A stretch of DNA of 25,003 bases from Funneliformis mosseae (GCA_910592005.1 CAJVPP010000883.1:1-25003); one strand, 5' to 3'. Shown: positions 10,313-19,850, numbered from the stretch's first letter. Notes: generated from the sequence alone by a model not told the origin. Numbers and translations: made by a program.

Positions 10313-12624
10313 ATGGCGAACAATGGTACGGGAATAATCTATCATTCGTTCGTTAATATACGTTTGATTTTTTTTTTCTCCTTTTAGAAATGTGGTGTTT
10401 TATGCCAAATAAATATTTTCAAAAAAATAGTTCCACGATACTTGGAAGGTGTCACCAAACTTACATACATACCAGGTCACGATGGGGATAATTACGTGAA
10501 ATTTGATGATTTGATTCAAAAGGTGACTGATTATCGAATTTAATTTATTTGTTCTCGCCTAAGGTTCATTATTATTTTTATTAATAAAAATTTTAAATAA
10601 TTTGATTTATTTGAAAAGTCAATACTTAAACAAGCCTTTCTCAGTTCGATGATTGTTGATTTCGCATGGTTATCCTCAAAGTTACCTAATAATCGGCAAA
10701 TTGTTTTGGCCAAAGACTGGAGAAAGGAAGATAATGAATCGGTGAAGAATTTTTTGATGCATATACAAATATTTATCTTTTCTTAACAAATATTAATATT
10801 TTTTTTTTTTTTTTTTTTTTTGAATTATTAAAGCAAGGATTGAATGGTATCCCAAATACAAAGTATTTGATCGTTCATGCGCCTAAGGCTGAAAATGGAT
10901 TCGGATGTTTCCATGCGAAATTAATGTTATTGTTTTTCGATAAATGGATGAGAGTTGTCATTTCATCCGGGAATTTGGTTCCTCAAGACTGGGAACTTTG
11001 TGAAAATGGGGTCTTTATTCAAGATTTTCTTGTTCGTGATAAGTCTAAAGAATTTAACGGTCTACAAGGATTTGCTAGAGATATTAATGATTTCTTGGTA
11101 TCCATGGGACTTAAAACGCATATCGTTAATCTTCTTCCAGAATACGATTACTCAAAGTCAAAGGTAAATCCTTGATCAACAAATGTAAAAAGTTGAATTA
11201 TTTTAAAAACCCTTTTAATGAATTATTTTGCAAAAAAAAAAGGCAACTCTCATTCCTTCAATTCCTGGTATTCATAAAGGAATGGAAAATATCAAAAGGT
11301 TTGGGCATGGACGCATATGTAAGGCAGTTAAAGAATTATGCGGAAGTCGTGATGATGTTCAATTAGAATTTCAAGTATGTTTTTTTTCATTCATTACTTC
11401 TTTACTAATGCTCATCACATCTGATCAATTAAAAATTCATAAAAAAAAAAACGCTCTCAAGAGTTCTTCGATCGGCAGTCTTAATAAACAATACTTGGTT
11501 GAATTTTACCAATCCGCAAGGGGACTGGATCCTGTTTCAGCTCTAAGCCGTCCTCGACCAAAAAAAGGAGAAGTTGATCCTTTGCCTCCAATCACCGTAG
11601 TATATCCTTCTAGTAAAGTTGTTTACGAGTCAAAATATGAATATTCGGTATATATTATCAGTTGTTATGGTTTTTTTTTTCTTGGCACATTCTCTCAAAT
11701 GTAAAAAAAAAAAATTATCATTTCTCATGAAAATATAGGAGAAACTTGCAATTGCGTCGACAATATGCCTTTCCGAAAAAGCATACAACAAAGATACATT
11801 TCCCAAAGAAGTTTTAAGGTTATTTGAAAAAAAAAAAAAGATTTTTTTTTTTTTTTAATTATTATATTCAATTTATTTTTAATTTTCAGAAATTGCATTT
11901 CTAAACGGGATGGAAAGTTGATGCATTCAAAGGTAAAACAAACTTACTTTTTAGTAACGAGATTATGTCGCATCATGTATGATTTTTGACTGGAGAGATT
12001 TATCACAGTTTGCATTGGCTCAATTTCGGGAAAAACCTAATGACATGCCATTAAATGTTGAATCACAAGAGAATGCAGGAGGATGGTATTATTGCGGGTA
12101 TGATACGATCTGATTAAGAACGCTTTTATAAACTGTTGTTATAATGTTATACCTCTTTTTCGGTACAGGAGTCATAATTTTTCCGAATCGGCTTGGTAAG
12201 AAAGAATTTGCGTCGCATTAAATATAGCGATTATACCAGAATTGTTAAGAAAGAAATATATATATTTTTTTTTTCTCGTTGATGAAACGAATTATTAGGG
12301 GAAAAGTTACCACGTCACGAGAAACAAAGGAATTGCAAATAAGAATTAATAATTGGGAGTTGGGCGTTTTCTTTCCAATTTACAGAAAAGAACAGGAGTA
12401 TCTTCCAAATCAAGATTACGACAAGAAAGATTGGTTTAATGAACATTCTGTTCCCGTGCCTTATATTAGACCGCCACCTCGCTATGCAGGAAATGAAACG
12501 CCAAAGGTAACTTTATAGTATCATTATTAATACTTTTTATATATTTGATATTCGATCACTTAAATTTATTTCGGTTGATTATTTTTTTTTTTTTTTTTTG
12601 TCAATGTTAAAGGTAGATCAATAA
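10313..12624 (+). CDS. TDP1: Tyrosyl-DNA phosphodiesterase 1 (TDP1)
   Basis: TDP1 is a nuclear phospholipase-D-superfamily enzyme that hydrolyses the 3'-phosphotyrosyl bond left by stalled topoisomerase I. Exons: 10313-10361, 10431-10522, 10619-10741, 10834-11163, 11243-11374, 11462-11647, 11739-11818, 11890-11932, 12009-12097, 12169-12195, 12299-12506, 12613-12624; all in phase, 456 residues. The first HKN triad is H115, K117, N135 (FHAKLMLLFF, then SSGNL), with the same 20-residue spacing as human TDP1. The second is H343, K345, N378 (LMHSKFALAQF, then GSHNFSESAWG). The SSSIGSL and NWELGVFF blocks also fit. Exon 10 is a 27-nt microexon carrying N378. The last exon has four codons; if unspliced, the protein would end KVTL instead of KVDQ. 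The first exon and start are tentative; the N-terminal regulatory region of animal TDP1 is absent. Confidence 0.9.
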
Positions 12625-13066
12625 AGAGGAAACCTTTGGATAGGTTCTTGTCCTTTTTTCATGTGCAACTTCTTTTTAATAAACGAATTACAATATGGTT
12701 AGCAAGCCATTTTACTCAATAATGCATGGTTAAATAAATGATTTAGGGGTAAAAATAAATCGTTATAGACATTTTTAAGAGTCGATAGAAATTTCCCTTG
12801 ACGTTTATCATTTTCGACACGCTCACGAAATGTTGCAAAAGGACATCGAATACGCAATAGTCTTTGCATTCGATATTTACTTAATAATAAATGAAAAATA
12901 TCGTTCTTTTATGTTAAAACGTACTATATCTAACGTACTTTTCACCTTGGACATTTTCCAAGACAAATAATTTGTAAATGCGGGCACATATAATGTGACA
13001 ACCGAAATCAGCACGTGTCACTAATCTAAATTTTCAACAAATACCCCTTTTTCCTAACTTGGTTTT
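12625..13066. other. Convergent intergenic stretch downstream of TDP1
   Basis: This is non-coding sequence after the TDP1 stop. The next gene, the dehydrogenase, is transcribed toward it. No open frame, tRNA or other RNA signature was supported. It presumably holds the TDP1 3' UTR. Confidence 0.5.
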
Positions 13067-13605
13067 TTGTATCTCCAAATGCGTTAATGTCCGAAGAGAG
13101 CATTTGGATATCCCAAATGCGAAGATCGTTTGGGGATATTCGCTTGCCAAATGATTATTTCGGCATTTCGGACAATGTCCCAAATGATCATTTCGGATAT
13201 CCCAAATGCGCATTTCGGACAATGTCCCAAATCAAACACTTCAAACGACCAATCCCCAAATGACTACTTCACGATTTAATTTAATTTTATAATTAATCTT
13301 TGCATGTGAAAATATAAAATGCATAAGATTATTAATTATATCATTGTTGTAAGAGGGCTTCAAGAATACAAAAATTATCTGAAGTCAAAATTTCTGTTCT
13401 GATATAAAATTTATGTATAATTTTTTTTTGTGAAACACATGCAGATCAATCGTGCTGTAATTCGTCTCCAACGTGTGCCATCACTTCATTTGAAATACCA
13501 GAGGGTCCAGCAGCTTTACATTGCCCGAAAGGTTCATTTGGGATATTCCAAATGATCATTTGGATCAAAATCCCAAACGATCTTCGCATTTGGGATATCT
13601 TCACG
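13067..13605. repeat. Fold-back (MITE-like) repeat with 28-bp inverted ends
   Basis: A perfect 28-bp inverted repeat joins 13107-13134 and 13572-13599 (core AAATGCGAAGATCGTTTGGG). Around it are many copies of near-palindromic words such as CATTTGGGATATTCCAAATG (13536-13555) and CATTTGGATATCCCAAATG (13101-13119). A 22-bp direct repeat lies at 13164-13185 and 13211-13232 (core ATTTCGGACAATGTCCCAAA). The composition is clearly less AT-rich than its flanks. The outer boundaries are approximate and no clear target-site duplication was identified. A non-autonomous DNA element or a nested cluster of palindromic repeats are both possible. Confidence 0.65.
13446..13526 (-). pseudogene. LINE (non-LTR) reverse transcriptase fragment
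   Basis: On the minus strand a 26-codon open stretch reads KAAGPSGISNEVMAHVGDEL and ends at TGA 13446-13448. The APGPSGIS-type motif followed by a hydrophobic helix is the hallmark of the N-terminal fingers region of non-LTR retrotransposon reverse transcriptases. Only this scrap remains; neither the YADD catalytic block nor an endonuclease is nearby. It lies between the two arms of the fold-back repeat. It is too short to encode a product. Confidence 0.6.
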
Positions 13606-13729
13606 CGTAAATTCATGACGTTTTATTGTAGTTAAAATTAAAATTTATTTGTATAATTGGATTTGTAAATAAATTAAAAAGATAAAAAAAAAAAATAATA
13701 TTAATCTAATCTATAATAATAAACTAAGA

Positions 13730-14801
13730 TCAACTTGTTTTTTTGATAATTTCTTCAGACATAAATTTCTTTGTTTGTGAATAAGATAAATATGATATTA
13801 AATCGGGAAAAACACCTTCCATTAATCTACCCAATTTACCAATAGCTGTAAAAACTATTTCTTTTTTACCTTGAACCGTTCCATCAACGATGATTTTAGC
13901 GCATTCGTCAGAAGGCATTGCATTACTAAAATCGAGTGCTATTGGATTGTCTCCCAATCGATTCTTGTTAATATCAGTCATTACGACACCCTAAATATGA
14001 AATGATTTTATTTTAAAAAAAAAAAAAAAAAGAAAAACGAAAAAGAAAAAAAAATTAAATAAATAAATTCTTAAAAAAATTTACCGGATAAACCATTGTA
14101 ATGAAGATATTGTCATCAACAAGCTCATTTTGTAAACTTTCAAAGAAACCTCTTAAAGCAAATTTAGAACCCGCATAACCTGTTCTGAAGGGAACGGGAA
14201 TAATTCCGGCGAGAGAGGAATTAACAACTATACGAGGTTTTTCAGCATTTTTCAGCAGAGGTAACGAATTAAAAGCAAGCATTGTAGCACCAAAATAATT
14301 CACATCCATAATCTTTTTAATTAATTCAAAGTCTTCAACACTTTCCAAGGTTTCACCCATCGATACGCCGGCATTAAGTACGAGACAATCAATCTTATTA
14401 TGAGACGCTTCAAGGCTTGCGACAAAACGCATTACATCTGTTTCACTTGTTACATCAACTTTTTGAATTGTTACATTTTTTGCACCACATGTTTCTTTAC
14501 ATTCTTTTGCTACATTTGCCAATGAATCAACTCTACGTCCGCAAAGAATTAAGTTTGCACCTTGTCGAGCAAACTCATAAGCAAGTGCTTCTCCAATCCC
14601 ACTTGAAGCTCCTGTTATTACGACAATTTTGTCTTGAATTGACCATGGTGTAGCCGCTTTATAACGTTTATAACGGAAATAAAAATTTGCGACATATAAA
14701 ATTGGAACGAGTAGCATGAAACCAATAAACACTAAAGTTTCAGTAAAATATGCTGTAACTAATAAAGCGAGTGAGGTAAATGTTAAAAAAGTCATGATCA
14801 T
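13730..14801 (-). CDS. Membrane-anchored short-chain dehydrogenase/reductase (DHRS7-like SDR)
   Basis: A classical SDR that should oxidise or reduce a lipid- or steroid-like alcohol or ketone with NAD(P)(H), probably at the ER membrane. Two exons on the minus strand, 14801-14085 and 13990-13730, joined P|GVV in phase, give 325 residues. The N-terminus has hydrophobic stretches (about residues 4-40) acting as a membrane anchor. The Rossmann nucleotide motif is TGASSGIG (63-70), NAG is at 143-145, the structural Asn is N168 in DVNYFG, and the catalytic Ser-Tyr-Lys are S196, Y209 and K213 (YAGSK). The CGRR end of strand beta-2 (87-90) suggests NADP(H) preference. The start is the first ATG (MIMTF); a second ATG lies two codons later. 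Substrate is unknown. It lies 193 bp downstream of NTAQ1 in the same direction. Confidence 0.93.
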
Positions 14802-14994
14802 AATTTCTTTCGTTAAAAAAAGGAAAAAAATTTTTTTTTTTTTTAATCATATTTTCAAATCTACGAATTTACGAATTCTTTTTATATATTTTATGAATAC
14901 TTTTTATGAGTACTCATGACATGTGAAGATTTACTAGTCATGATGATCTGCAAATTTTCTTTGTGCCGTGAAATAAAAATTAAAAATTAAAAAA

Positions 14995-16009
14995 TTAAAA
15001 ATATTTTCTAAAACCATCATCATCTAGCACAAAACCAAAATCTTTTGAATCCACGTTCTCGATCATATTTATAAAGGATGGTAAATTATTTACAGATTCT
15101 ATCAAATAAACAAAAAAAAAAGATAAAAAAATTATAATAATAAAAATATGTCAAATACATAATGTTAATATCTTGCGATTCTAAAAAGTTATGACTTACC
15201 TGAAGTAGAGATGGGTGAATAAATAGGAGGAGAAGCATACCAAGTTCCATCCTTTTTAATCTATAAGAATGAAATTTCATGAAAAAAATCTTTTTCAAGA
15301 ATAAAAAAACTGTAACTTCACTTACCATATGACTTCTATCTGATGCAAAGATTTTTAGATAGGTTTCAGCAGGGATTATACGATATTTTCTAGAAAATCC
15401 AATAAAACATCTGGATATGAAATTTTTTTCCCCTCTTTTTTTTTTTAAAAAAAAAAAAAAAAATAAATCTACCTATAATATTGTGGATCATCAAGTGTTT
15501 TAAAAGATTCTTGCACATAAATTGAGAAATCGCATGGGAAAGAAAGTGTTGTGTCAAGATCATAAACTCTTAAAAATCCAATAAAGAATTTATAATTAAT
15601 GAAAGAATGAATAAGAAAAACGTTTTTGGGAAATTACTTTGTTGAATTTGACATTTCTTTTACTAGCAATATCACATGATAATCCTAAAGATGATTATTA
15701 TAAATCAATCAAAGTTTAAAGTTACGAATCAAAATTTATAACAAAATAAAATTTACCCAAATTACAATTCCATCAGGAAGTTTTGAAGCACGTTGTTTCC
15801 ATATTGGAATCTAAAAAAGGATCACATTTAAAATTAAATAAATTAAAAAAAAAAATCAATTTTTTTTTATAACTTACCGAGCGATTTTCATTAGAAATGA
15901 AACAAACATAAACGTCATCTAATTTGCCAAATGCTTTACACAAATGATACACGTTCTCTTCACAATAACAAGGTGTATAAATTAATTTTTCGTTAGAAAA
16001 ATCGGACAT
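14995..16009 (-). CDS. NTAQ1: Protein N-terminal glutamine amidohydrolase (NTAQ1, WDYHV family)
   Basis: This enzyme deamidates N-terminal glutamine to glutamate, a first step that lets arginyl-transferase and N-recognin E3 ligases mark proteins for degradation (Arg/N-degron pathway). Seven exons on the minus strand: 16009-15878, 15810-15757, 15684-15638, 15568-15473, 15389-15326, 15260-15200, 15098-14995, all GT-AG and in phase, giving 185 residues against about 205 in human. The thiol triad is C16 (YTPCYCEENV), H65 (WDYHV, split between exons 2 and 3) and D81 (VYDLDT). The ASDRSHM and GTWYASPP blocks are also conserved. The C-terminus is shorter than in animals but keeps the MIENVDSKDFG pattern. 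The ATG gives the expected distance to CYCEEN. Confidence 0.95.
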
Positions 16010-16043
16010 CTTGAGTTACAAAAAAAAAAAAAATAAAATAAAA

Positions 16044-16075
<32 letters not shown>

Positions 16076-18060
16076 ACAAAAACATCAGAATTTACGTCCT
16101 TTTTATTGCTAATTTGTCATGTCGTATCACAATAGGACATTGTATAAACAGGGAACGGTTACACGATTTAATTCATTTCCCAAAACCATATTAATCTGTT
16201 ATCTGAAGTAACTATTTATCAAATTAAGTTAATTTTTTTTTTTTATATAATGAATAATTTAATTAAATACATAATTATATAATTTTTTTTTTTTTTTAAA
16301 AAAAAAAAAAATACTTAAAGAAAATAAATACTTGATTTTATATAATTTTATAATCATAGAATAATAATTCAATAAAAACTTTATATTTAAGATAAAAATT
16401 ATAAATTCAATAAAGATATATAATTATTAGCCAATTAATTAATATGATTTATTTATTATTTTAATTTAATTAATATATTCAATATAATAAATATATGATT
16501 TTTAACTAACTTATTATATAAATTAATTATTTTTATAAATAATAAAAATAAAACTTTTTTTATAATCTAATTATATTTAATTATAAAACTAATTAATTTT
16601 AAAAAATTTTATTTTTTATAATTTAAATATTTTATTATTATAAAATTATTAATGAAAATAAAAATTTTAGAAATTTAATAAATTAATTAGATTAATCATT
16701 ATTTTAATAAAATTATAATTTTATAATTTTATTTGATAAAATAATTTTTATAATTAAAAATTATAAAAATAAAAATTTTTTTAAAATATTAAAAAATATA
16801 TAAAAAAATTAATAAATTTACAAAAATAAATAGTTTAAAAATGAATTTATAAGATTTAAATACTATAGGTTTTTAAAAAGCAATTTTAATAATAAATTAT
16901 AAAAAACAAATTATTATAATTTTTGATTTAAAAAAATAATTTTAAATTATATTAAAAAAAAATGAAAAATAAATAAATATATATATAAATAATTTTAATT
17001 GGATTTAAAATCTTTTATAAGTAATAAAAAAAATTATAAATATTATTTAATAAAATAATATAATACAATTTAATATAAGTTTATAATTAAAAAAAAAGTA
17101 TAAATTAAAATTTTTATAAAAAAATAAAAACTTATATTATTAATGAATTAATTCATTATTTATTTAAATTTTTATTATAAAATTTTAATTTATATTAATT
17201 AATTTAAATATATAGTAATTAAAATAAATTTAATTTTTAATTGTATATTTTATAAATAATTTTTTTATAAATAAAATTTTTTTAAATAAAATAATTATAT
17301 AATTAATTTTAATTATCTTTTTATTACTAGGATTATAAAATCACATAATATATGCTTAAACTAAATAAATAAAGAATAGTACTAAAAAATATATTAATAA
17401 TTAGTGATACAATGTATATAATATAATACCCTATCATAAATTATCAGATTTTATAAAAAATACTTAGTAATATATAATAAAATTAACATTTTTTAAACTA
17501 TATAAAAGTTACTAAAATATCATAAATATTTTTTTATTAAAAGTAAATCAATTTTTAAAAATATAATTAAAAATAAAAATGTTAAAATGATAAATATTTA
17601 TATATAAAGTAATATACTTAATAATTTTATATGAAAAATTAAAAAATATATATAAAAAATTATTACTTATACTTTTACAATTAGAAATTTTTTTGTATTT
17701 TATTTTATTTATTTTTGATTTTTAGAAATTATAATGATTAGCCTTCAAATAAAAAAATTTTAATTAAATTTATAACTTTAATACAATTTGAAAATTATAT
17801 TATTTTACTAAAAGATTTATGAATACTGAATTATGAACAATAATATTAAAATAGTTAAATTTATTTCTTAATATATATAAATTTGCAAATATCGCTTCAT
17901 TAAAAATATACAAAAAAAATAGAAAGCGTTTTAAAGTTTAATACTACGCAATTTGTCACGTTGTATATAATTTCACGTGACTGTACTTCACTAATTTCTG
18001 TATCACTACAACGCCAAATAACGTCACTTATGACGATCGTCAATCCCATAATTTTGATTT
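16010..18060. other. Extremely AT-rich gene-free island
   Basis: After the NTAQ1 start there is a (TA)n microsatellite at about 16044-16070, then roughly 1.7 kb of almost pure A/T. For example 16441-16560 contains only 6 G or C in 120 bases. No open frame of meaningful composition, RNA gene or recognisable repeat boundary is visible. Composition becomes ordinary again at about 17930, just upstream of the U5 snRNA. It may be decayed transposon sequence or a structural AT-rich block. Confidence 0.7.
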
Positions 18061-18064
18061 CTAA

Positions 18065-18073
18065 TATAAATAT
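18065..18073 (+). promoter_or_regulatory. TATA-like box of the U5 snRNA gene
   Basis: TATAAATAT lies about 30-38 bases before the predicted U5 5' end, the usual place for a TATA element in a fungal snRNA promoter. It stands out because the surrounding 100 bases are less AT-rich than the island upstream. No clear proximal sequence element was recognised. Confidence 0.45.
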
Positions 18074-18102
18074 GTGAGCAAAACCCGTTTTAAATCCCTC
18101 AT

Positions 18103-18222
18103 AATTTCTCACGAGATACTTGCAGAACGTATAAACCTTTCGCCTTTTACTAAAGGTTTCCGTGTGGGTGTCTCATTGCAGTGAGATTAAGAATTTTTTG
18201 AATTTCCTTTTAAGGAAATTTT
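18103..18222 (+). ncRNA. U5 spliceosomal snRNA
   Basis: U5 snRNA is the core of the U5 snRNP; its invariant loop holds the exon ends during both splicing steps. The stem AAACCTTT (18133-18140) pairs with AAAGGTTT (18152-18159) and encloses the conserved loop 1, CGCCTTTTACT (18141-18151). It is followed by the conserved internal-loop word CCG. The basal stem is TCTCAC (18107-18112 region) with GTGAGA (18181-18186). The Sm-binding site AATTTTTTGA is at 18192-18201, followed by a terminal hairpin AATTTCC/GGAAATT (18201-18220). The order and spacing match U5 of other eukaryotes. The 5' end is set by family length and the basal stem, within about 3 bases; the 3' end is just past the hairpin. Confidence 0.93.
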
Positions 18223-18675
18223 TTTATAAATTTCTAGCGGGTTTGGGTGTGTAAAAAAGTAAATAAAATTAAAGGGGAATAATATTTCTGGTTACGATTT
18301 TTTTCAAGTTCTAGTCAAGGCCTATTAATTCTATTAATTCATCATTATTGAATCCGAAAAAGTATAATATTTTGTTTATTCCTTTTTAAACTTCCAACCT
18401 TCAAGAAAAGTTCTTTGTAAAAAAATATGAAATCCCATGTTATTTTTAAATAAATAATTTTCTCATATGATGATTTCTTAAATAAAAAAAAAAAACGGAA
18501 AATATATTTCCCAATTGTAATTTAATTTTTTATTCGAAAAAATTGATAAATCAAATTCATACGTAGGAAAAACCAAAAAATTATGATTTTAATAAAATCT
18601 AGAGTAAAATATTCAAATATATTTGAAAAATACATATACGTTGACAAGGAAAAAAAAATTTTATCTTATAATTTA
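18223..18675. other. Gene-free stretch between U5 and the beta-thymosin gene
   Basis: This contains only short A and T runs and no convincing open frame or RNA fold. An open frame at 18583-18774 has low-complexity codon use and overlaps the beta-thymosin intron, so it is not supported. It should include the 3' UTR of the minus-strand gene. Confidence 0.5.
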
Positions 18676-18920
18676 TTATTTATTTTCGGCTTCTTTCTTT
18701 GCAGCTTCGATTTCTATAATTGGAATGGAATGGAATTTAATTTAATTTTTTTAATAAATATAAATCCGCAGTAAATAATAAAGAATAACTTGCCTGCAGC
18801 AGTAGGTAATGTATTTTTTTCATTGGTTTCTACATGTTTAAGATTTTCCTTAACCTTTACGGCTTTTTCTTCAATCTCTTTAGCGATAGGAGAAAGAGGA
18901 GTAGGTTCTTTATCGGTCAT
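18676..18920 (-). CDS. Beta-thymosin-like actin-monomer-binding protein
   Basis: Beta-thymosins are about 40-45-residue disordered peptides that bind and sequester G-actin in the cytoplasm. Exon 1 is 18920-18794 and exon 2 is 18713-18676, giving 54 residues. The central motif LKHVET corresponds to the actin-binding LKKTET, followed by NEKNTLPT, matching the family's QEKNPLPS, and then a Lys/Glu-rich helix (EIEAAKKEAENK). The first part (PIAKEIEEKAVKVKENLKHV) corresponds to the N-terminal helix that contacts the actin barbed face. The protein has a single thymosin repeat and an N-terminus about ten residues longer than thymosin beta-4. The 80-nt intron begins GCAAGT, a GC-AG intron; splicing joins the family motif exactly, whereas reading through loses the C-terminal helix. 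Two basic residues of LKKTET are changed (K to H, T to V), so actin affinity is uncertain. Confidence 0.85.
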
Positions 18921-19545
18921 AATTACTAATAAAATAACTACAAAAAAATTTTTTCATATTATATTAAATTGGAGTCACACAAAATTGTAAAAAATATTTA
19001 GTTAAAAAAAAACGGTTTTTTACCTTTTGATAATAAACCAAAAAAATAAAAAAAAAAAAACGACGTCAAATATTTTCAAAAGAATAAAAAAAAAAAGGGA
19101 AAGCCGGTCAGAGTTTTTTTTTCTAGTTGAGGCTGTGTAAAGCCTTTTTAAAAAATATCATGTGTAACAATTACTTCATAATATGTAGGGGAGTCATGAA
19201 TTTTTATTATTGTATACGTTTCACAACATTGTAATCTCCACAATACTGTGCCACGTAAGTATATTCGCATGGATACCACGCATAATTCATTCTTGTTAAG
19301 AATATTAAGCGATCATTATGCATATTTTTTTAGCCCTCCAACTCAAAATATTCAAATTTGCTATATATGCCATTTCATTTAATTGACGTATTAAATGTGC
19401 TATTAATTAATTAAAAATAATATGTATAATTTAATGATTATTTACCTTTAATGCTATACTGCGAACTTGTAAAATGTGATTAATTTGGGATGTTTATCTT
19501 CAAGTACTTCAACAGTTGTTTTTTGTATTTTATTATATAAAGCAT
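18921..19545. other. Upstream region of the beta-thymosin gene, no other gene seen
   Basis: Sequence upstream of the beta-thymosin start, with A-runs at 19004-19011, 19050-19060 and 19087-19098. It presumably includes promoter and 5' UTR. Composition is intermediate between the gene block and the AT-rich islands. No TATA box at a convincing distance and no RNA gene were recognised. Confidence 0.4.
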
Positions 19546-19850
19546 TTAAATAAAAAAATAATAACTACCGGATTCTTTAAACCGAATGCTAGTAAAATGC
19601 CTTTCTAAAAATTTCATATTCTCGACTGCTCTCAGATACAAACTAGAAAATGCACAGAGTATCAAAGTCCTTTTAAACTGTACCTTGTAGTTGCTTTCTT
19701 TAACTTGTATCATTAAAGCTACAAATTTAGTAAAAATATTATCTCCATTAAATGCTTTACTTAAACACAATTGAGCTAATTTAGCCTAAAATTCTGCATC
19801 ATCTTCATTACTTATAGTAGCCCAAATTTGCCGTAAATTTGTATTTTAAA
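19546..19850 (-). pseudogene. Decayed unidentified ORF, possibly from a repeat element
   Basis: On the minus strand a frame runs from about 19850 to the TAA near 19546 and is interrupted by one TAG at 19786-19788. Upstream it reads RQIWATISNEDDAEF; downstream AKLAQLCLSKAFNGDNIFTK and LERHFTSIR. Amino-acid composition is protein-like, unlike the surrounding A/T. Changing the TAG to CAG would leave it open, consistent with a C-to-T decay. I do not recognise a named family with certainty; a transposon-encoded protein is the most likely source, by context only. Confidence 0.4.

Noticed and set aside
11933..12008. Apparent frameshift in TDP1 between the HSK motif and the following exon
   Set aside because: A nearer acceptor (TTTTTAG) gives a 22-nt intron and a stop. 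The acceptor ATCACAG at 12002-12008 gives a normal 76-nt intron and joins HSK to FALAQF in phase, so no frameshift is needed.
13034..13222. Minus-strand open frame with Cys-rich look
   Set aside because: It lies in the fold-back repeat and its codons come from the repeated palindromic words.
14417..14653. Plus-strand open frame rich in Leu/His
   Set aside because: It is antisense to the dehydrogenase Rossmann region, with composition typical of a shadow.
15086..15328. Minus-strand continuous open frame
   Set aside because: It runs through two introns of NTAQ1 and is replaced by the spliced model.
17900..18112. Minus-strand open frame of 70 codons
   Set aside because: It overlaps the U5 snRNA 5' end and its promoter and has no recognisable domain.
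18790..18990. Plus-strand open frame
   Set aside because: Antisense shadow of the beta-thymosin exon 1.
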